Of a DNA stretch of 64,000 nucleotides, positions 17,709-26,676 are shown piece by piece (the first letter of the stretch is position 1; the number at the start of each line of letters is the position of its first letter). The DNA comes from Actinopolyspora lacussalsi (GTDB lineage Bacteria; Actinomycetota; Actinomycetes; Mycobacteriales; Pseudonocardiaceae): positions 4,964,441 through 5,028,440 of the forward strand of contig JAURUC010000001.1 in the NCBI GenBank assembly GCA_030803735.1, written 5' to 3'. The translations under genes and the position numbers were made by a program. The notes beneath the pieces are model-generated. The model was not told where the DNA came from and ran no database searches. It worked only from the letters and a program-made list of their open reading frames with translations.

Positions 17709-18386
17709 ATGCGACGTCGTGGTGCACGGATGCTGCTGACGGGCGCGGCGGTAGCACTGGTGCTGCCGCTGGCCGGATGCGCCTCGGACTCGGCGTCCTC
17801 CTCAGGAGTCACGGATGCCGAGACCAGCGGCTCCACCGAGGCAGGCAGCGTGAGCTCGGACGGTGACAGCGCGGAGAGTACCGCCACCGATGTCGTCGAC
17901 AGCTTTTCCGACGGCCGTTCCACGGCCGCGGACTCCGGCGGTTCGAGTGACGGGTCGAATTCCGGAGCCGGTGGGGATTTCGCAGAGCTGACCGGTTTGG
18001 ACGCCAAGGAAGGCGAGGATGCTTCCGCGCGGGTCGTCTTTCGCTTCGACGGTGTCGGTGGCAGCAGCGAGTTGCCGAGTCATCGGGTGAAGTACCTCGA
18101 CGGCTATCCGAAGGCTCCCGGCTCGGGCAAACCGGTGGAGATGTCCGGGCAGAACTTCCTAGGCGTGACCTTCACGCACGCCACTGCTGCCGGTGCGCTG
18201 CGCGAGGCGGTCGAGCCCGAGCTGCCCACTGTGGCCGAGGTGCGCTACCTGGGCGGTTTCGAGAAGGTGCAGGAAGCCGCGATCGGGATCGCCAGCTGCC
18301 ACGGCACGCCGACCAAACCCGAGTACGACGTCCGCGAGGCCGACACCGCCATCGTCGTGGAGGTCGACGCAGCCGACTGTTCGTGA
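17709..18386 (+). CDS. Lipoprotein with AMIN-like domain
   Basis: A 225-residue predicted lipoprotein. The signal sequence ends in the lipobox LAGC (Cys about residue 23). A Ser/Gly/Asp-rich linker follows to about residue 100, then a globular C-terminal domain with ARVVFRFDG, YLDGYP and GQNFLGVTFT that resembles the AMIN-like domain of actinobacterial exported proteins. Start ATG 17709 is chosen because GGAAGGG lies 8 bases upstream and it directly opens the signal peptide; the frame from 17457 is rejected. It probably sits on the outer face of the membrane. It is divergent from the peptidoglycan-binding gene. Confidence 0.82.
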   Translation: MRRRGARMLLTGAAVALVLPLAGCASDSASSSGVTDAETSGSTEAGSVSSDGDSAESTATDVVDSFSDGRSTAADSGGSSDGSNSGAGGDFAELTGLDAKEGEDASARVVFRFDGVGGSSELPSHRVKYLDGYPKAPGSGKPVEMSGQNFLGVTFTHATAAGALREAVEPELPTVAEVRYLGGFEKVQEAAIGIASCHGTPTKPEYDVREADTAIVVEVDAADCS

Positions 18387-18555
18387 AGAGGGGCGGTTCG
18401 CGGATCGCGGCGTGACCGCGAGGCGTCCGCTACGCAGTCTTACTGGACGCCGTTGCCGACCGGATCCGTTACTGGGATCGGTTCCTGGGGTGAGCGCAAG
18501 ACTTCGGAAGGGCTTGGCCAGGGGTCTTTGGGAGGGCACTCATCGGGCTTGTTGC

Positions 18556-18578
18556 CGGGTAGGCCCGGCGGCTACCCG
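18556..18578. terminator. Putative terminator between the lipoprotein gene and the Imm1 gene
   Basis: CGGGTAG (18556-18562) pairs with CTACCCG (18572-18578) across a 9-base GC-rich loop, between two convergent genes. The 7-bp stem makes this a moderate call. Confidence 0.45.
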
Positions 18579-18660
18579 ATGACATCGATCTGTCTGTTGA
18601 GGTGTGGGACCGACGACCGGTAGTCGGTCCGGGAACGACTCGTCTTGCTCGGCTCGCGTT

Positions 18661-19122
18661 TCAGACGAGTGTTCCCTGCCGCCAGGTCACGCATGTTGGC
18701 CTCGTGCCGTTTTCCGCGAATTCGCGGACTGCTCGTGCGACGGTGTCCACCGGGAGAGCGGCGTCGGTTTTGAACCGGCTGCCGCTGTGGGGCGAGTACA
18801 GCAGCCCCGGGCTGTGCTCGGAGCCGGAGGCTTCCCAGGACTCGATCGTCGTTCCGTCGGTCCGGATGTAGTTGACCGCGCCGACGCCGTCGTGCGGCTG
18901 GACGCTGACGTGTAGCCACCCGATCGGAAGCTGCTGCTCGTCCTCATCCTCCTCGCCGTCCACATCGCCGGGATACAGGTCCGCGATGACGTGGGGGTCC
19001 CCCACGGTTCCGACCGGATAGTCCTCGGGAGCCGAGAGCAGTTTTTCGATTACGCGTTCGAGTTCGTCGGACGTATCGGCAACGAGTCGGGTGGGAACAC
19101 GTTCGATGAATGCGCTGATCAT
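18661..19122 (-). CDS. Imm1-family immunity protein, orphan
   Basis: A 153-residue acidic cytoplasmic protein of the Imm1 type, normally the antidote of a polymorphic or contact-dependent toxin. Diagnostic C-terminal blocks are LLYSPHSGSRF, then LPVDTVARAVREF, then RPTCVTW. The expected upstream partner, a secreted toxin with a nuclease or deaminase tip, is absent from the window, so this looks like an orphan immunity gene. GAGG lies 5 bases before ATG 19122. Confidence 0.8.
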   Translation of the reverse strand: MISAFIERVPTRLVADTSDELERVIEKLLSAPEDYPVGTVGDPHVIADLYPGDVDGEEDEDEQQLPIGWLHVSVQPHDGVGAVNYIRTDGTTIESWEASGSEHSPGLLYSPHSGSRFKTDAALPVDTVARAVREFAENGTRPTCVTWRQGTLV

Positions 19123-19297
19123 GTCGCCTCGATGTCCCTAGATTACCGTCGGTTCCGCTCGTTCTGCTTCGCGTGCCGAATGCGGGGCTGGTTACCGGTG
19201 AACCAACCCGGCGATCTCCGCTGTTTCAGCGCCGCCGGGTGGTCCGGTTTCTTCGTAGGGGTCGGACTCTCGGTGCGTAAGGTGCTCCCGCCGATTT

Positions 19298-19618
19298 TCA
19301 CTCGGTCAGGTTGGTTTCCTCGGGCCAGACCAGCACGACGTCACGGATGATGCCGAACATGCGTCGCGCCCCTTCGGCCGAGCCGCAGTGAGCGAGCACG
19401 TGGCCGTCGGCCCGGAACACGTTGGCGCTCCCACCCACTTTCACACCCCAGGCGTACAGCTCCAGCTCGCCGGACTCGGGGTCGGTTCTCTCCAGCAGGG
19501 CGAACACCTTCGGGCAGCATTCGAGGTCTATGGATTCCGCCAGTGATGTGGTCTCGCCCGTTCCTGCCGTGACCTCCTGCGAGGAGTGGCTCGTGCTCTC
19601 ATCGGATCCGGATAGCAT
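19298..19618 (-). CDS. Small hypothetical protein divergent from the WhiJ-type regulator
   Basis: A 106-residue acidic protein that I do not recognise. The N-terminal 30 residues are Ser/Thr/Glu-rich and probably disordered. The rest (CCPKVFALLER through GARRMFGIIRDV) looks like a small folded domain with mixed strands and helices. GGGAG stands 6 bases before ATG 19618. It is transcribed away from the HTH gene, and the two share a 131-base intergenic region with a perfect inverted repeat. It may therefore belong to the same regulatory unit, but no function can be assigned. Confidence 0.7.
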   Translation of the reverse strand: MLSGSDESTSHSSQEVTAGTGETTSLAESIDLECCPKVFALLERTDPESGELELYAWGVKVGGSANVFRADGHVLAHCGSAEGARRMFGIIRDVVLVWPEETNLTE

Positions 19619-19670
19619 CGCAATCTCCCGCTCTGTATCTGTACTAACACTGCGTGCAACAGTTAGCGTG

Positions 19671-19708
19671 CATGTGGACGTCCATTTTTAAAAGTGAACG
19701 TCCACATG
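19671..19708. promoter_or_regulatory. Inverted repeat, candidate operator of the WhiJ-type regulator
   Basis: CATGTGGACGT (19671-19681) and ACGTCCACATG (19698-19708) are perfect 11-bp arms around a 16-base AT-rich spacer. The repeat lies in the divergent intergenic region, 42 bases before the HTH gene start and 53 bases from the 106-residue gene. Autoregulation by the adjacent HTH protein is the simplest reading. Confidence 0.6.
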
Positions 19709-19749
19709 AACACTCGAACGGACGAAGGCGGTTGAAACGTGAGGCTGCG

Positions 19750-20655
19750 ATGACACATGAGGCTCAGGCAACGGGCTCGATGGTTCGACGATGGCAACTC
19801 GCCGAGACACTGCGCAGAGCTCGTGAAGAGGCAGGCTTCACCCACGATCAGGTGATCGCCGAACTGCGGAAGATGCCGGGTAAGTGGTCACGACCGAAGT
19901 TGTCCCGTATCGAAAACAGTGCGCAAGGGATCAAAGCTCGTGAGGTGGAACAGCTGCTGGATCTCTACGGGGTGGCTGACAGTTCGGTTCGTGACTGGTT
20001 GCTTGAGCTCGCTACTACGGCGCGTACACGAGGATGGTCTGTTGACATTCGTAAGAACCTTCCGGAGGACTTTCAGACCTTCTTCAACATGGAAGGTGAA
20101 CTCGTCGCCCTACGACAGTTCGAAACCCTGCTGGTCCCCGGCTTGCTACAGACTCCCGAGTACGCACGAGCCATCATCAGCAGCGTCAATCCTGGCCTTA
20201 TCGAAGATGAAGTAGAGCGCCGGGTGACTGCCCGCGTAGCACGTCAGCGTGTGTTGGAGCGTGCCCATCCGCCGCAGTTGCACACGATCATCGACGAAGC
20301 TCTGCTCGACAGGCCCGTAGGACCGCTCGCCGTTATGCGTGCTCAACTTGTCCATCTCAACGAGGTAGCCGAGCGGACGAACGTCACCTTGCAGGTACTA
20401 CCGAAGAGTTCCGGGGCGAGTCCCGCTTTGGAAGGGCCTTTCTCGGTGCTCACGCCACCAGCACCGATGCCGGATATCGGTTACTCGGAAGGCCCTGGAC
20501 GTGCTGTCTACATAGAGGATCGTGATGACGTGAGATCTTACACCTTGCGCTTCGGTACCCTTACCGAACAGGCACTTTCCGCGGACGATTCACGTAAGAG
20601 GATTGAGCAGGCGATACTTCGCTGTAGTCCGCACTCGAAGGAGACACACCAGTGA
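19750..20655 (+). CDS. WhiJ-type XRE helix-turn-helix regulator with DUF5753 domain
   Basis: A 301-residue DNA-binding protein. An XRE helix-turn-helix near residues 15-70 (LRRAREEAGFTHDQV, KLSRIENS) is followed by a DUF5753 domain (about 105-285, with ETLLVPGLLQTPEYARA and LQVLPKSSG). This architecture is typical of the WhiJ/Lsr2-era actinobacterial regulators that pair with DUF397 proteins, two of which follow here. ATG 19750 has GAGG upstream; a longer in-frame start at 19654 overlaps the inverted repeat and is less likely. Codon use is less GC-biased than in neighbouring housekeeping genes, hinting at lateral acquisition. The stop overlaps the next start (GTGA). Confidence 0.9.
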   Translation: MTHEAQATGSMVRRWQLAETLRRAREEAGFTHDQVIAELRKMPGKWSRPKLSRIENSAQGIKAREVEQLLDLYGVADSSVRDWLLELATTARTRGWSVDIRKNLPEDFQTFFNMEGELVALRQFETLLVPGLLQTPEYARAIISSVNPGLIEDEVERRVTARVARQRVLERAHPPQLHTIIDEALLDRPVGPLAVMRAQLVHLNEVAERTNVTLQVLPKSSGASPALEGPFSVLTPPAPMPDIGYSEGPGRAVYIEDRDDVRSYTLRFGTLTEQALSADDSRKRIEQAILRCSPHSKETHQ

Positions 20656-20876
20656 GCGACATCGAGAACTCCTTGTTGACAGCATGGCGAAAGAGCAGCC
20701 GTTCCGGGGGTGGAGGCACTGGCGGCGGCAACTGCGTCGAGGTCGCCTTCGGCAAAGATTTCACCGCTGTGCGGGACTCCAAATCACCCGATGCGGGCGT
20801 GCTCGCGGTTCCGGCTGTGCAGTGGCGATCCTTCTTGGACAAGGTGCACAGTGGTCACTACGGAAGCGGTAGCTGA
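20652..20876 (+). CDS. DUF397 protein, first tandem copy
   Basis: A 74-residue DUF397 protein, the small partner of WhiJ-type regulators thought to modulate their DNA binding. Family hallmarks are WRKSSRSG, GNCVEVAF, VRDSKSPDAGVL and the C-terminal WRSFL. GTG 20652 overlaps the stop of the HTH gene by 4 bases, so they are translationally coupled. Confidence 0.92.
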   Translation: MSDIENSLLTAWRKSSRSGGGGTGGGNCVEVAFGKDFTAVRDSKSPDAGVLAVPAVQWRSFLDKVHSGHYGSGS

Positions 20877-20885
20877 GGAGTGGTG

Positions 20886-21095
20886 GTGCTTAGAACGCGG
20901 AACTCGGCTGGTCTTGTTTGGCGTAAGAGCAGCCGCTCCGGAGGTGCTGGCAGCGGCAGTGGCAACTGTGTCGAGGTCGCCTTCGGTGAGGGTTTCGCCG
21001 CTGTGCGGGACTCGAAATCACCCGACGCGGGTGTGCTCGCGGTGCCCGCCGCCCAGTGGCGGTCCTTCCTGGTGAGTGTCCGTGGCGAGGCGTAA
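20886..21095 (+). CDS. DUF397 protein, second tandem copy
   Basis: A paralogue of the preceding gene, nearly identical through WRKSSRSGG, GNCVEVAFG and VRDSKSPDAGVLAVPA, so a recent tandem duplication followed by divergence of both ends is likely. Three GTG codons in a row (20880, 20883, 20886) could start it. I prefer 20886 because GAGGAG at 20875-20880 is then 5 bases away. It is co-transcribed with the first copy and the HTH gene. Confidence 0.9.
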   Translation: MLRTRNSAGLVWRKSSRSGGAGSGSGNCVEVAFGEGFAAVRDSKSPDAGVLAVPAAQWRSFLVSVRGEA

Positions 21096-21202
21096 GGGTA
21101 ATCGCACCCTTCTTCCGGGGTCCTGTCCGGAACCGAGGAAGCGAGCCGAGACCGAGGTGCCGACTGTCGAGAAGCTGTTTCCACCGTTCCGTTTGACGGG
21201 CA

Positions 21203-21664
21203 TCAGTGTTCGGTCTCGGGAGGCGGAACGGCACCGTGGTCCTCCTCCAGCGGATCGGAAAGAGCGCGGTGCAGCTCGGGATCGGCGTGCACGGCCGCCG
21301 TGGCGCGCCACTCGCGGATGGTCTGAGCGAGCACGTTCCAGCGTTCGAGTTCGGCAGCCGTCTCGAACGCCCTGGTGAACTCGGTGGCGAACCGGTGGCG
21401 ATCCTCTTCCGGCAGTACATCGGTCCACGGAAAGGTCTCGGCGAGCATCTCGGCGATCCCGGCGGAGTCCAGGTGGTGCAGCATGCTGCGCATCGCCCGC
21501 GCCGCGGTGGCCGCGCCCTCGGTTGCCACCGCCACGTCCTCCTCCTGCAACAGCAGTAACGGTGCCCGGCCTCTTCTACGGACTCGAACTGCCCCCTGCT
21601 CGGCACGTTCCGCCACGGAACGCGGATCGCGTTGCAGTTCGCTCCACTGAACTTCGGTAGTCAC
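21203..21664 (-). CDS. Prevent-host-death-like (Phd-type N-terminus) protein
   Basis: A 153-residue protein. Its first 40 residues (TTEVQWSELQRDPRSVAERA then VRVRRRGRAPLLLLQ) resemble Phd/YefM-type antitoxin N-termini that form an AbrB-like or Phd fold. The rest is helical, with FPWTDVLPEEDRHRFA and REWRATAAVHADPEL, a pattern I associate with actinobacterial proteins annotated as prevent-host-death. No toxin gene is adjacent. GTG 21664 is chosen over the longer frame because a good promoter places the transcription start at that codon. It converges on the DUF397 genes. Confidence 0.7.
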   Translation of the reverse strand: MTTEVQWSELQRDPRSVAERAEQGAVRVRRRGRAPLLLLQEEDVAVATEGAATAARAMRSMLHHLDSAGIAEMLAETFPWTDVLPEEDRHRFATEFTRAFETAAELERWNVLAQTIREWRATAAVHADPELHRALSDPLEEDHGAVPPPETEH

Positions 21665-21670
21665 ATTCGA

Positions 21671-21699
21671 ATTATGAATTAATTCTGAACTCGCGGCAA
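21671..21699 (-). promoter_or_regulatory. Sigma-A type promoter, apparently leaderless
   Basis: Read leftwards: -35 TTGCCG (21694-21699), 17-base spacer, -10 CATAAT (21671-21676), then 6 bases to the GTG start codon at 21664. The expected transcription start coincides with the start codon, and no ribosome binding site is present, so the mRNA would be leaderless. Confidence 0.65.
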
Positions 21700-21758
21700 G
21701 TTGTGGCCACGATCGAGCGGCGAGAGTCCGGAGCGGCGGGGAGCCGCGCTTGCGGCCG

Positions 21759-21784
21759 GGCGTCAATTTCTCGCGAAAATCGCC
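21759..21784. repeat. Palindromic repeat family (TTTCGCG core), copy 2
   Basis: GGCGTCAATTTC, loop TCGC, GAAAATCGCC: a diverged copy with GGCG/CGCC outer pairs and a TTTC/GAAA inner stem. It lies between the antitoxin-like gene and the mycothiol-dependent enzyme gene, both read leftwards. Confidence 0.5.
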
Positions 21785-21837
21785 GTGCGGGTCACGGCCA
21801 GGAGCGCGCGCTCAGTAGTTCACGGCCGGGAAGCCGA

Positions 21838-22515
21838 TCACGGCCAGGGCCCCAGCTCGGGCAGCGGTCCGTCGCCGCTCGGGAGCCGCTGCAGGGTCCG
21901 GCCCGCCAGCCAGCACGCCAGTGAGGCGCCGGAGCCCTCGATCTTCCGCGTCGGCGAGTCGCCGATCTCCCAGGTGCGCTCCAGATCGCTGGGAGCGAGC
22001 ACGACCCCGCTGCCCTCCAGCCGCGGCAGCAGGAAGTCGATGGTGTGCTCGCAGAACTCCGGCGACCACTCCAGCTCGGTGTGGCCCAGGTCCAGATCCA
22101 CCGTGTGGATCTCCAGCTCGCGCCACCGGCACGACACCAGGCCCGCCACCGTGCCGTCGCGGAGCCGCACCGGCCGCTGCCAGTCCTGCTCGGACACCGA
22201 GTCCCAGACGATCTCCAGCTGTGCGTGGGCGGTTGCGGTCTGCTGCACCAGCCCGATCGCGTCCTGCGCGGCGTCGCGCTCGATCGCCTCGTCGCGGTCA
22301 CCGTCCGGATACGGGTCGACCAGCTCGCCGCGCCCGGCGGCGCTGGTCATGTTCGCCAGTGCGATCGCGTTGTGGGCGAGGTGCGCCACCACGTGGGCGC
22401 GCGACCACCCGGGCAACCCGGAGGGTTCGCGGAGATCACTGGTCTCCAACTCGCTGACCAGGTCAAGCAGTCTGTGGTGACCCTCCCGGACGGGGTCGAG
22501 ACCGGCTTCGTCCAT
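21838..22515 (-). CDS. Mycothiol-dependent maleylpyruvate isomerase family enzyme (DinB fold)
   Basis: A 225-residue protein of the mycothiol S-transferase/maleylpyruvate isomerase family. The N-terminal four-helix DinB-type bundle carries a metal site: a His in GWSRAHVVAHLAHN, then Glu and His in RELEIHTVDL (E-x3-H), matching the His/Glu/His ligands known for the family. The C-terminal part (from about 150) is an SCP2-like alpha/beta domain. ATG 22515 is chosen over the upstream frame (22572), which adds a basic non-homologous stretch. It is divergent from valS with an 88-base gap. The thiol acceptor or donor is unknown. Confidence 0.88.
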   Translation of the reverse strand: MDEAGLDPVREGHHRLLDLVSELETSDLREPSGLPGWSRAHVVAHLAHNAIALANMTSAAGRGELVDPYPDGDRDEAIERDAAQDAIGLVQQTATAHAQLEIVWDSVSEQDWQRPVRLRDGTVAGLVSCRWRELEIHTVDLDLGHTELEWSPEFCEHTIDFLLPRLEGSGVVLAPSDLERTWEIGDSPTRKIEGSGASLACWLAGRTLQRLPSGDGPLPELGPWP

Positions 22516-22603
22516 GGTTCGCAGGCCGCCTTCCCACGCTCGGTTCCGCCGTTGAAGCCTAGCACCGTACAAGGATGCCCGACGGGGTTCGTAGAATCCC
22601 GGT

Positions 22604-25252
22604 GTGACACAGACCAGCCCAGCACAGCCCCGTGAACTTCCGTCGACCTGGAACCCGGCCGACGTAGAGGCCGAGCTGTATCAGCGCTGGGTAGACGCCG
22701 GATACTTCACCGCTGACGCGAACAGCGACCGCCCGCCGTTCTCGATCGTCATCCCCCCGCCGAACGTCACCGGCAGCCTGCACATCGGTCACGCGTTCGA
22801 GCACACCCTGATGGATCTGCTCACGCGACGTCGCAGGATGCAGGGCTACGAGGCTCTCTGGCTGCCCGGCATGGACCACGCCAGCATCGCGGTGCAGGCG
22901 CTGGTCGAGCGACAGCTGCAGCAGGAGGGCATCGACCATCGCGAGCTCGGCCGGGAGGGCTTCCTGGAACGGGTCTGGCAGTGGAAGGAACAGCACGGCG
23001 GTTCGATCCTGTCCCAGATGCGTCACCTCGGTGACGGGGTGGACTGGACCCGCGAGCGGTTCACCATGGACTCCGGACTCTCCCGCGCCGTCGACACGAT
23101 GTTCAAGCGGCTCTACGACGACGGGCTGATCTACCGCGCCGAACAGCTGGTCAACTGGTCGCCGGAGATGCGTACCGCCATCTCCGACATCGAGGTCGAA
23201 CACCGCGAGGTCGAGGGCGAGCTCGTCACCATGCGCTACGGCGACGGGGACTCGGCGCTCGAGGTGGCCACCACCCGGGTGGAGACCATGCTCGGTGACA
23301 CGGCGGTCGCGGTGCATCCCGACGACGAGCGCTACCGCCACCTGATCGGTACCGAGATCGAGCTCCCGCTGACCGGACGCGGGATCCCGATCGTGGCCGA
23401 CGAGCACGTCGACCCGGAGTTCGGCAGCGGCGCCGTCAAGGTGACCCCGGCGCACGACCCGAACGACTTCGAGATCGGCCGCAGGCACGATCTGCCCATG
23501 CCGACGATCATGGACGAACGCGGGCGCATCGCCGGAACCGGCACCCGGTTCGACGGCATGGACCGGTTCGAGGCCCGCGTCGCCGTGCGGGAGGCCCTGC
23601 GCGAGCAGGACCGCATCGTCGCGGAGAAGCGCCCCTACACCCACAGCGTGGGCCACAGCTCGCGCTCCAAGGAACCGATCGAGCCGCGGCTTTCCATGCA
23701 GTGGTTCGTCAAGGTCGGCCCGCTGGCGAAGGCCGCCGGTGACGCGGTGCGCGACGGTCGGGTCGAGGTGCACCCGCCGGAACTGGCCAAGCGCTACTTC
23801 GACTGGATCGACAACCTGCACGACTGGGCCATCTCCAGGCAGATGTGGTGGGGCCACCGCATCCCCATCTGGTACGGGCCGGGGGGCGAGGTCGTCTGCG
23901 TCGGCCCGGACGAGCAGCCGCCCACCGGCGAGGGGTGGCACCAGGACGAGGACGTGCTCGACACCTGGTTCTCCTCCGGGCTGTGGCCGTTCTCCACCCT
24001 GGGGTGGCCGGACGACACCGCCGACCTGCGCAAGTTCTACCCCACCAGCGTGCTGGTCACCGGCTACGACATCCTGTTCTTCTGGGTGGCGCGGATGATG
24101 ATGCTGGGGCTCTACGGCATGTCCGACCGCGAGCCGGAGCAGGCCGTGCCGTTCCGCCGGATCGCGCTGCACGGCATCGTGCGGGACAAGCACGGCAAGA
24201 AGATGTCGAAGTCCTCCGGCAACACCGTGGACCCGTTGCAGTGGATCGAGACCTACGGCACCGACGCCGTGCGGTTCACGCTCGCGAGGGGAGCCAACCC
24301 CGGTGCCGACGCGCCGATGAGCGACGAGTGGGTCGCCGGGGCGCGCAGCTTCGTGACCAAGCTGTTCAACGCCACCAAGTTCGCCCTCGGCAAGGACGCC
24401 CACGTCCCCGAGCGGCTGCCGGAGCGCGCCGAGCTCACCGACGCCGACCGCTGGATCCTGGACCGGGCGGACGCGTTGATCACCGAGGTGGACGAGCTGC
24501 TGGAGGACTTCCAGTTCGCCAAGTCGGTCGAGGCGCTCTACCACTTCACCTGGGACGAGTTCTGCGACTGGTACGTGGAGCTGTCCAAGGTCCAGCTGGA
24601 CGAGGGCGGACGGCGCGCCGAGGCCACCCGAGAGGTGCTCGGCCACGTGCTCGACGTCCTGCTGCGGCTGCTGCACCCCACGGTCCCGTTCGTGACCGAG
24701 GCGCTGTGGACGGCGCTGACCGGTCGGGAGTCGGTCGTCATCGCCGACTGGCCCACCCCGACACGGCAGCCTGCCGACACCGCGGCGGCCGAGCGGATCG
24801 ACGCGGTTCGCTCGCTGGTCACCGAGATCCGCAGGTTCCGGGCGGATCAGGGCGTCAAACCCAACCAGAAGGTCGCGGCCGAACTGGACGGTTTGCCCGG
24901 GGTGGGCATCGCCGAGCACGAGGCGGCGATCCGTGCGCTGGTCAAGCTCACCGAACCGGGGGAGGAGTTCAACACGTCCTCGGAACTGCAGGTCGGCCTG
25001 GCCGGCGGCGACGTGGCCGTGCGGCTGGACCTGTCGGGGACGGTGGACGTCGCGGCGGAGCGCAAGCGCCTGAACAAGGACCTCGAGGCCGCCGAGAAGG
25101 AACTCGCCGGTACCGAGCAGAAGCTGAACAACCCCTCGTTCACCGAGAAGGCACCCGACGAGGTCGTGGACAAGATCCGCACGCGGCGCGCCAACGCGCT
25201 CGCCGAGATCGAACGAATCAACACCCGGCTGGAATCGCTTCCGGGGGCGTGA
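22604..25252 (+). CDS. valS: Valyl-tRNA synthetase
   Basis: Class I synthetase that charges tRNA-Val. The 882-residue protein has HIGH at residues 60-63, an intact editing (CP1) domain in the middle, KMSKS at 533-537, the anticodon-binding domain (VTEALWTAL region) and a C-terminal coiled-coil arm from about 800. GTG start at 22604. It leads the valS-folC-DUF4233 operon, with the folC frame opening at the valS stop. This mirrors Rv2448c-Rv2446c. Confidence 0.97.
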   Translation: MTQTSPAQPRELPSTWNPADVEAELYQRWVDAGYFTADANSDRPPFSIVIPPPNVTGSLHIGHAFEHTLMDLLTRRRRMQGYEALWLPGMDHASIAVQALVERQLQQEGIDHRELGREGFLERVWQWKEQHGGSILSQMRHLGDGVDWTRERFTMDSGLSRAVDTMFKRLYDDGLIYRAEQLVNWSPEMRTAISDIEVEHREVEGELVTMRYGDGDSALEVATTRVETMLGDTAVAVHPDDERYRHLIGTEIELPLTGRGIPIVADEHVDPEFGSGAVKVTPAHDPNDFEIGRRHDLPMPTIMDERGRIAGTGTRFDGMDRFEARVAVREALREQDRIVAEKRPYTHSVGHSSRSKEPIEPRLSMQWFVKVGPLAKAAGDAVRDGRVEVHPPELAKRYFDWIDNLHDWAISRQMWWGHRIPIWYGPGGEVVCVGPDEQPPTGEGWHQDEDVLDTWFSSGLWPFSTLGWPDDTADLRKFYPTSVLVTGYDILFFWVARMMMLGLYGMSDREPEQAVPFRRIALHGIVRDKHGKKMSKSSGNTVDPLQWIETYGTDAVRFTLARGANPGADAPMSDEWVAGARSFVTKLFNATKFALGKDAHVPERLPERAELTDADRWILDRADALITEVDELLEDFQFAKSVEALYHFTWDEFCDWYVELSKVQLDEGGRRAEATREVLGHVLDVLLRLLHPTVPFVTEALWTALTGRESVVIADWPTPTRQPADTAAAERIDAVRSLVTEIRRFRADQGVKPNQKVAAELDGLPGVGIAEHEAAIRALVKLTEPGEEFNTSSELQVGLAGGDVAVRLDLSGTVDVAAERKRLNKDLEAAEKELAGTEQKLNNPSFTEKAPDEVVDKIRTRRANALAEIERINTRLESLPGA

Positions 25253-25308
25253 CCGTGTCCGGTGCGGCCGTCGAGCGAGACGGCCGCACCTGGGAGGAGA
25301 GTGAATTG

Positions 25309-26676
25309 GTGGCCGACTCCGAGCCCGGCAACCTGCAGGAACTGCGGGTCGTCGAGTCCGAGCTCAACGAGCGCTGGCCCGAAACCAAGATCGAGCCCAC
25401 GCTGGACCGGATCAGGGCGCTGACCGATCTGCTCGCCGAGCCGCAGCGTGGCTACCCGGTCGTGCACGTAGGGGGGACCAACGGCAAGTCCTCCACCGCC
25501 CGTATGGTCGACGCGCTGCTCAGCCGCATCGGCCTGCGGGTCGGTCGCTACAGCAGCCCGCACCTGCAGCTGGTCACCGAGCGCATCAGCATCGACGGCG
25601 CCCCGATCAGCCCGGCCGGTTACGTCGAGGCCTACCGCGACATCGCGCCGTACGTATCCATCGTGGACTCCAACAGCGAGGTCCCGATGAGCAAGTTCGA
25701 GGTGCTGACCGGCATGGCCTTCGCCGCGTTCGCCGAGGCCCCGGTGGAGACGGCCGTGCTGGAGGTCGGCATGGGAGGCGGCTGGGACGCCACCAACGTC
25801 GCCGACGCCCAGGTCGCGGTGCTGTGCCCGATCTCGCTGGACCACGCCGAGTACCTCGGCAACGACGTGGCGGGCATCGCCGAGGAGAAGGCGGGAATCA
25901 TCAAGGAGGGGTCGGTGGTGGTGCTGGCCTCGCAGACCCCCGAGGCGCAGGAGCCGATCCTGCGACGGGTGGCCGAGGTCGACGCCACCGTGGCCCGCGC
26001 GGGACACGAGTTCGGCGTGCTGGAGCGCTCCGTGGCCGTCGGCGGCCAGATGCTGCGGTTGCAGGGACTGGGAGGCGTCTACGAGGACGTTTTCCTGCCC
26101 GTGCACGGTGAGCACCAGGCACACAACGCGGCGCTGGCGCTGGCTTCCGTGGAGGCGTTCTTCGGCGCCGGTTCGGAGCGGCAGCTCGACATCGAGCAGG
26201 TCAGGGACGCCTTCGCCGAGGTGATCACCCCCGGCAGGCTGGAGCGGGTGCGCTCGGCCCCCAGCGTGCTGGTCGACGCCGCGCACAACCCCCACGGCGC
26301 GCGTGCGCTGGCCGACGCCGTCAGCTCCGAGTTCTCGTTCCGGCGGCTGATCGGCGTGGTCGGTGTCATGGCCGACAAGGACGCCAGGGGTATCCTGGCG
26401 GAACTGGAACCGGTGGTCGAGGAGCTCGTCGTCACCCGCAACTCCGCGCCGCGGTCCATGGATCCGGACGACCTGGCGGCGCTGGCCGAGGAGCTCTTCG
26501 GCAGGGATCGGGTCCACACCGAGCCGAGGCTGGACGACGCGGTCGCCTCGGCGATCGGCCTCGCCGAGCACACCACCGATCCGAGCGAGTCCATCTCGGG
26601 GGCGGGAATCGTGATCACCGGTTCGGTGGTCACCGCGGGCGAGGCCCGCGCCCTGTTCGGCAAGGAGCCCACGTGA
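25309..26676 (+). CDS. folC: Folylpolyglutamate synthase / dihydrofolate synthase
   Basis: Adds glutamate to dihydropteroate and folates, using ATP. The protein has the Mur-ligase fold with P-loop GGTNGKSSTAR, the omega-loop area SSPHLQ, GMGGGWDATN, the DHAEYLG motif and the C-terminal DAAHNPHGA. The start is ambiguous. GTG 25309 follows GGAGGAG (25293-25299) at a normal distance and is used here (455 residues). GTG 25249, overlapping the valS stop, and GTG 25255 are in-frame alternatives that add 20 or 18 residues. It ends in a GTGA overlap with the next gene. Confidence 0.95.
   Translation: MADSEPGNLQELRVVESELNERWPETKIEPTLDRIRALTDLLAEPQRGYPVVHVGGTNGKSSTARMVDALLSRIGLRVGRYSSPHLQLVTERISIDGAPISPAGYVEAYRDIAPYVSIVDSNSEVPMSKFEVLTGMAFAAFAEAPVETAVLEVGMGGGWDATNVADAQVAVLCPISLDHAEYLGNDVAGIAEEKAGIIKEGSVVVLASQTPEAQEPILRRVAEVDATVARAGHEFGVLERSVAVGGQMLRLQGLGGVYEDVFLPVHGEHQAHNAALALASVEAFFGAGSERQLDIEQVRDAFAEVITPGRLERVRSAPSVLVDAAHNPHGARALADAVSSEFSFRRLIGVVGVMADKDARGILAELEPVVEELVVTRNSAPRSMDPDDLAALAEELFGRDRVHTEPRLDDAVASAIGLAEHTTDPSESISGAGIVITGSVVTAGEARALFGKEPT

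Noticed and set aside
18387..21760. The accessory block as a prophage or integrative element
   Set aside because: There are no integrase, phage structural or conjugation genes, and no flanking repeats that would serve as attachment sites.
23845..25248. Long upstream extension of the folC frame through valS
   Set aside because: It overlaps valS, which has complete HIGH and KMSKS motifs. The extension is Arg/Gly-rich out-of-frame translation.
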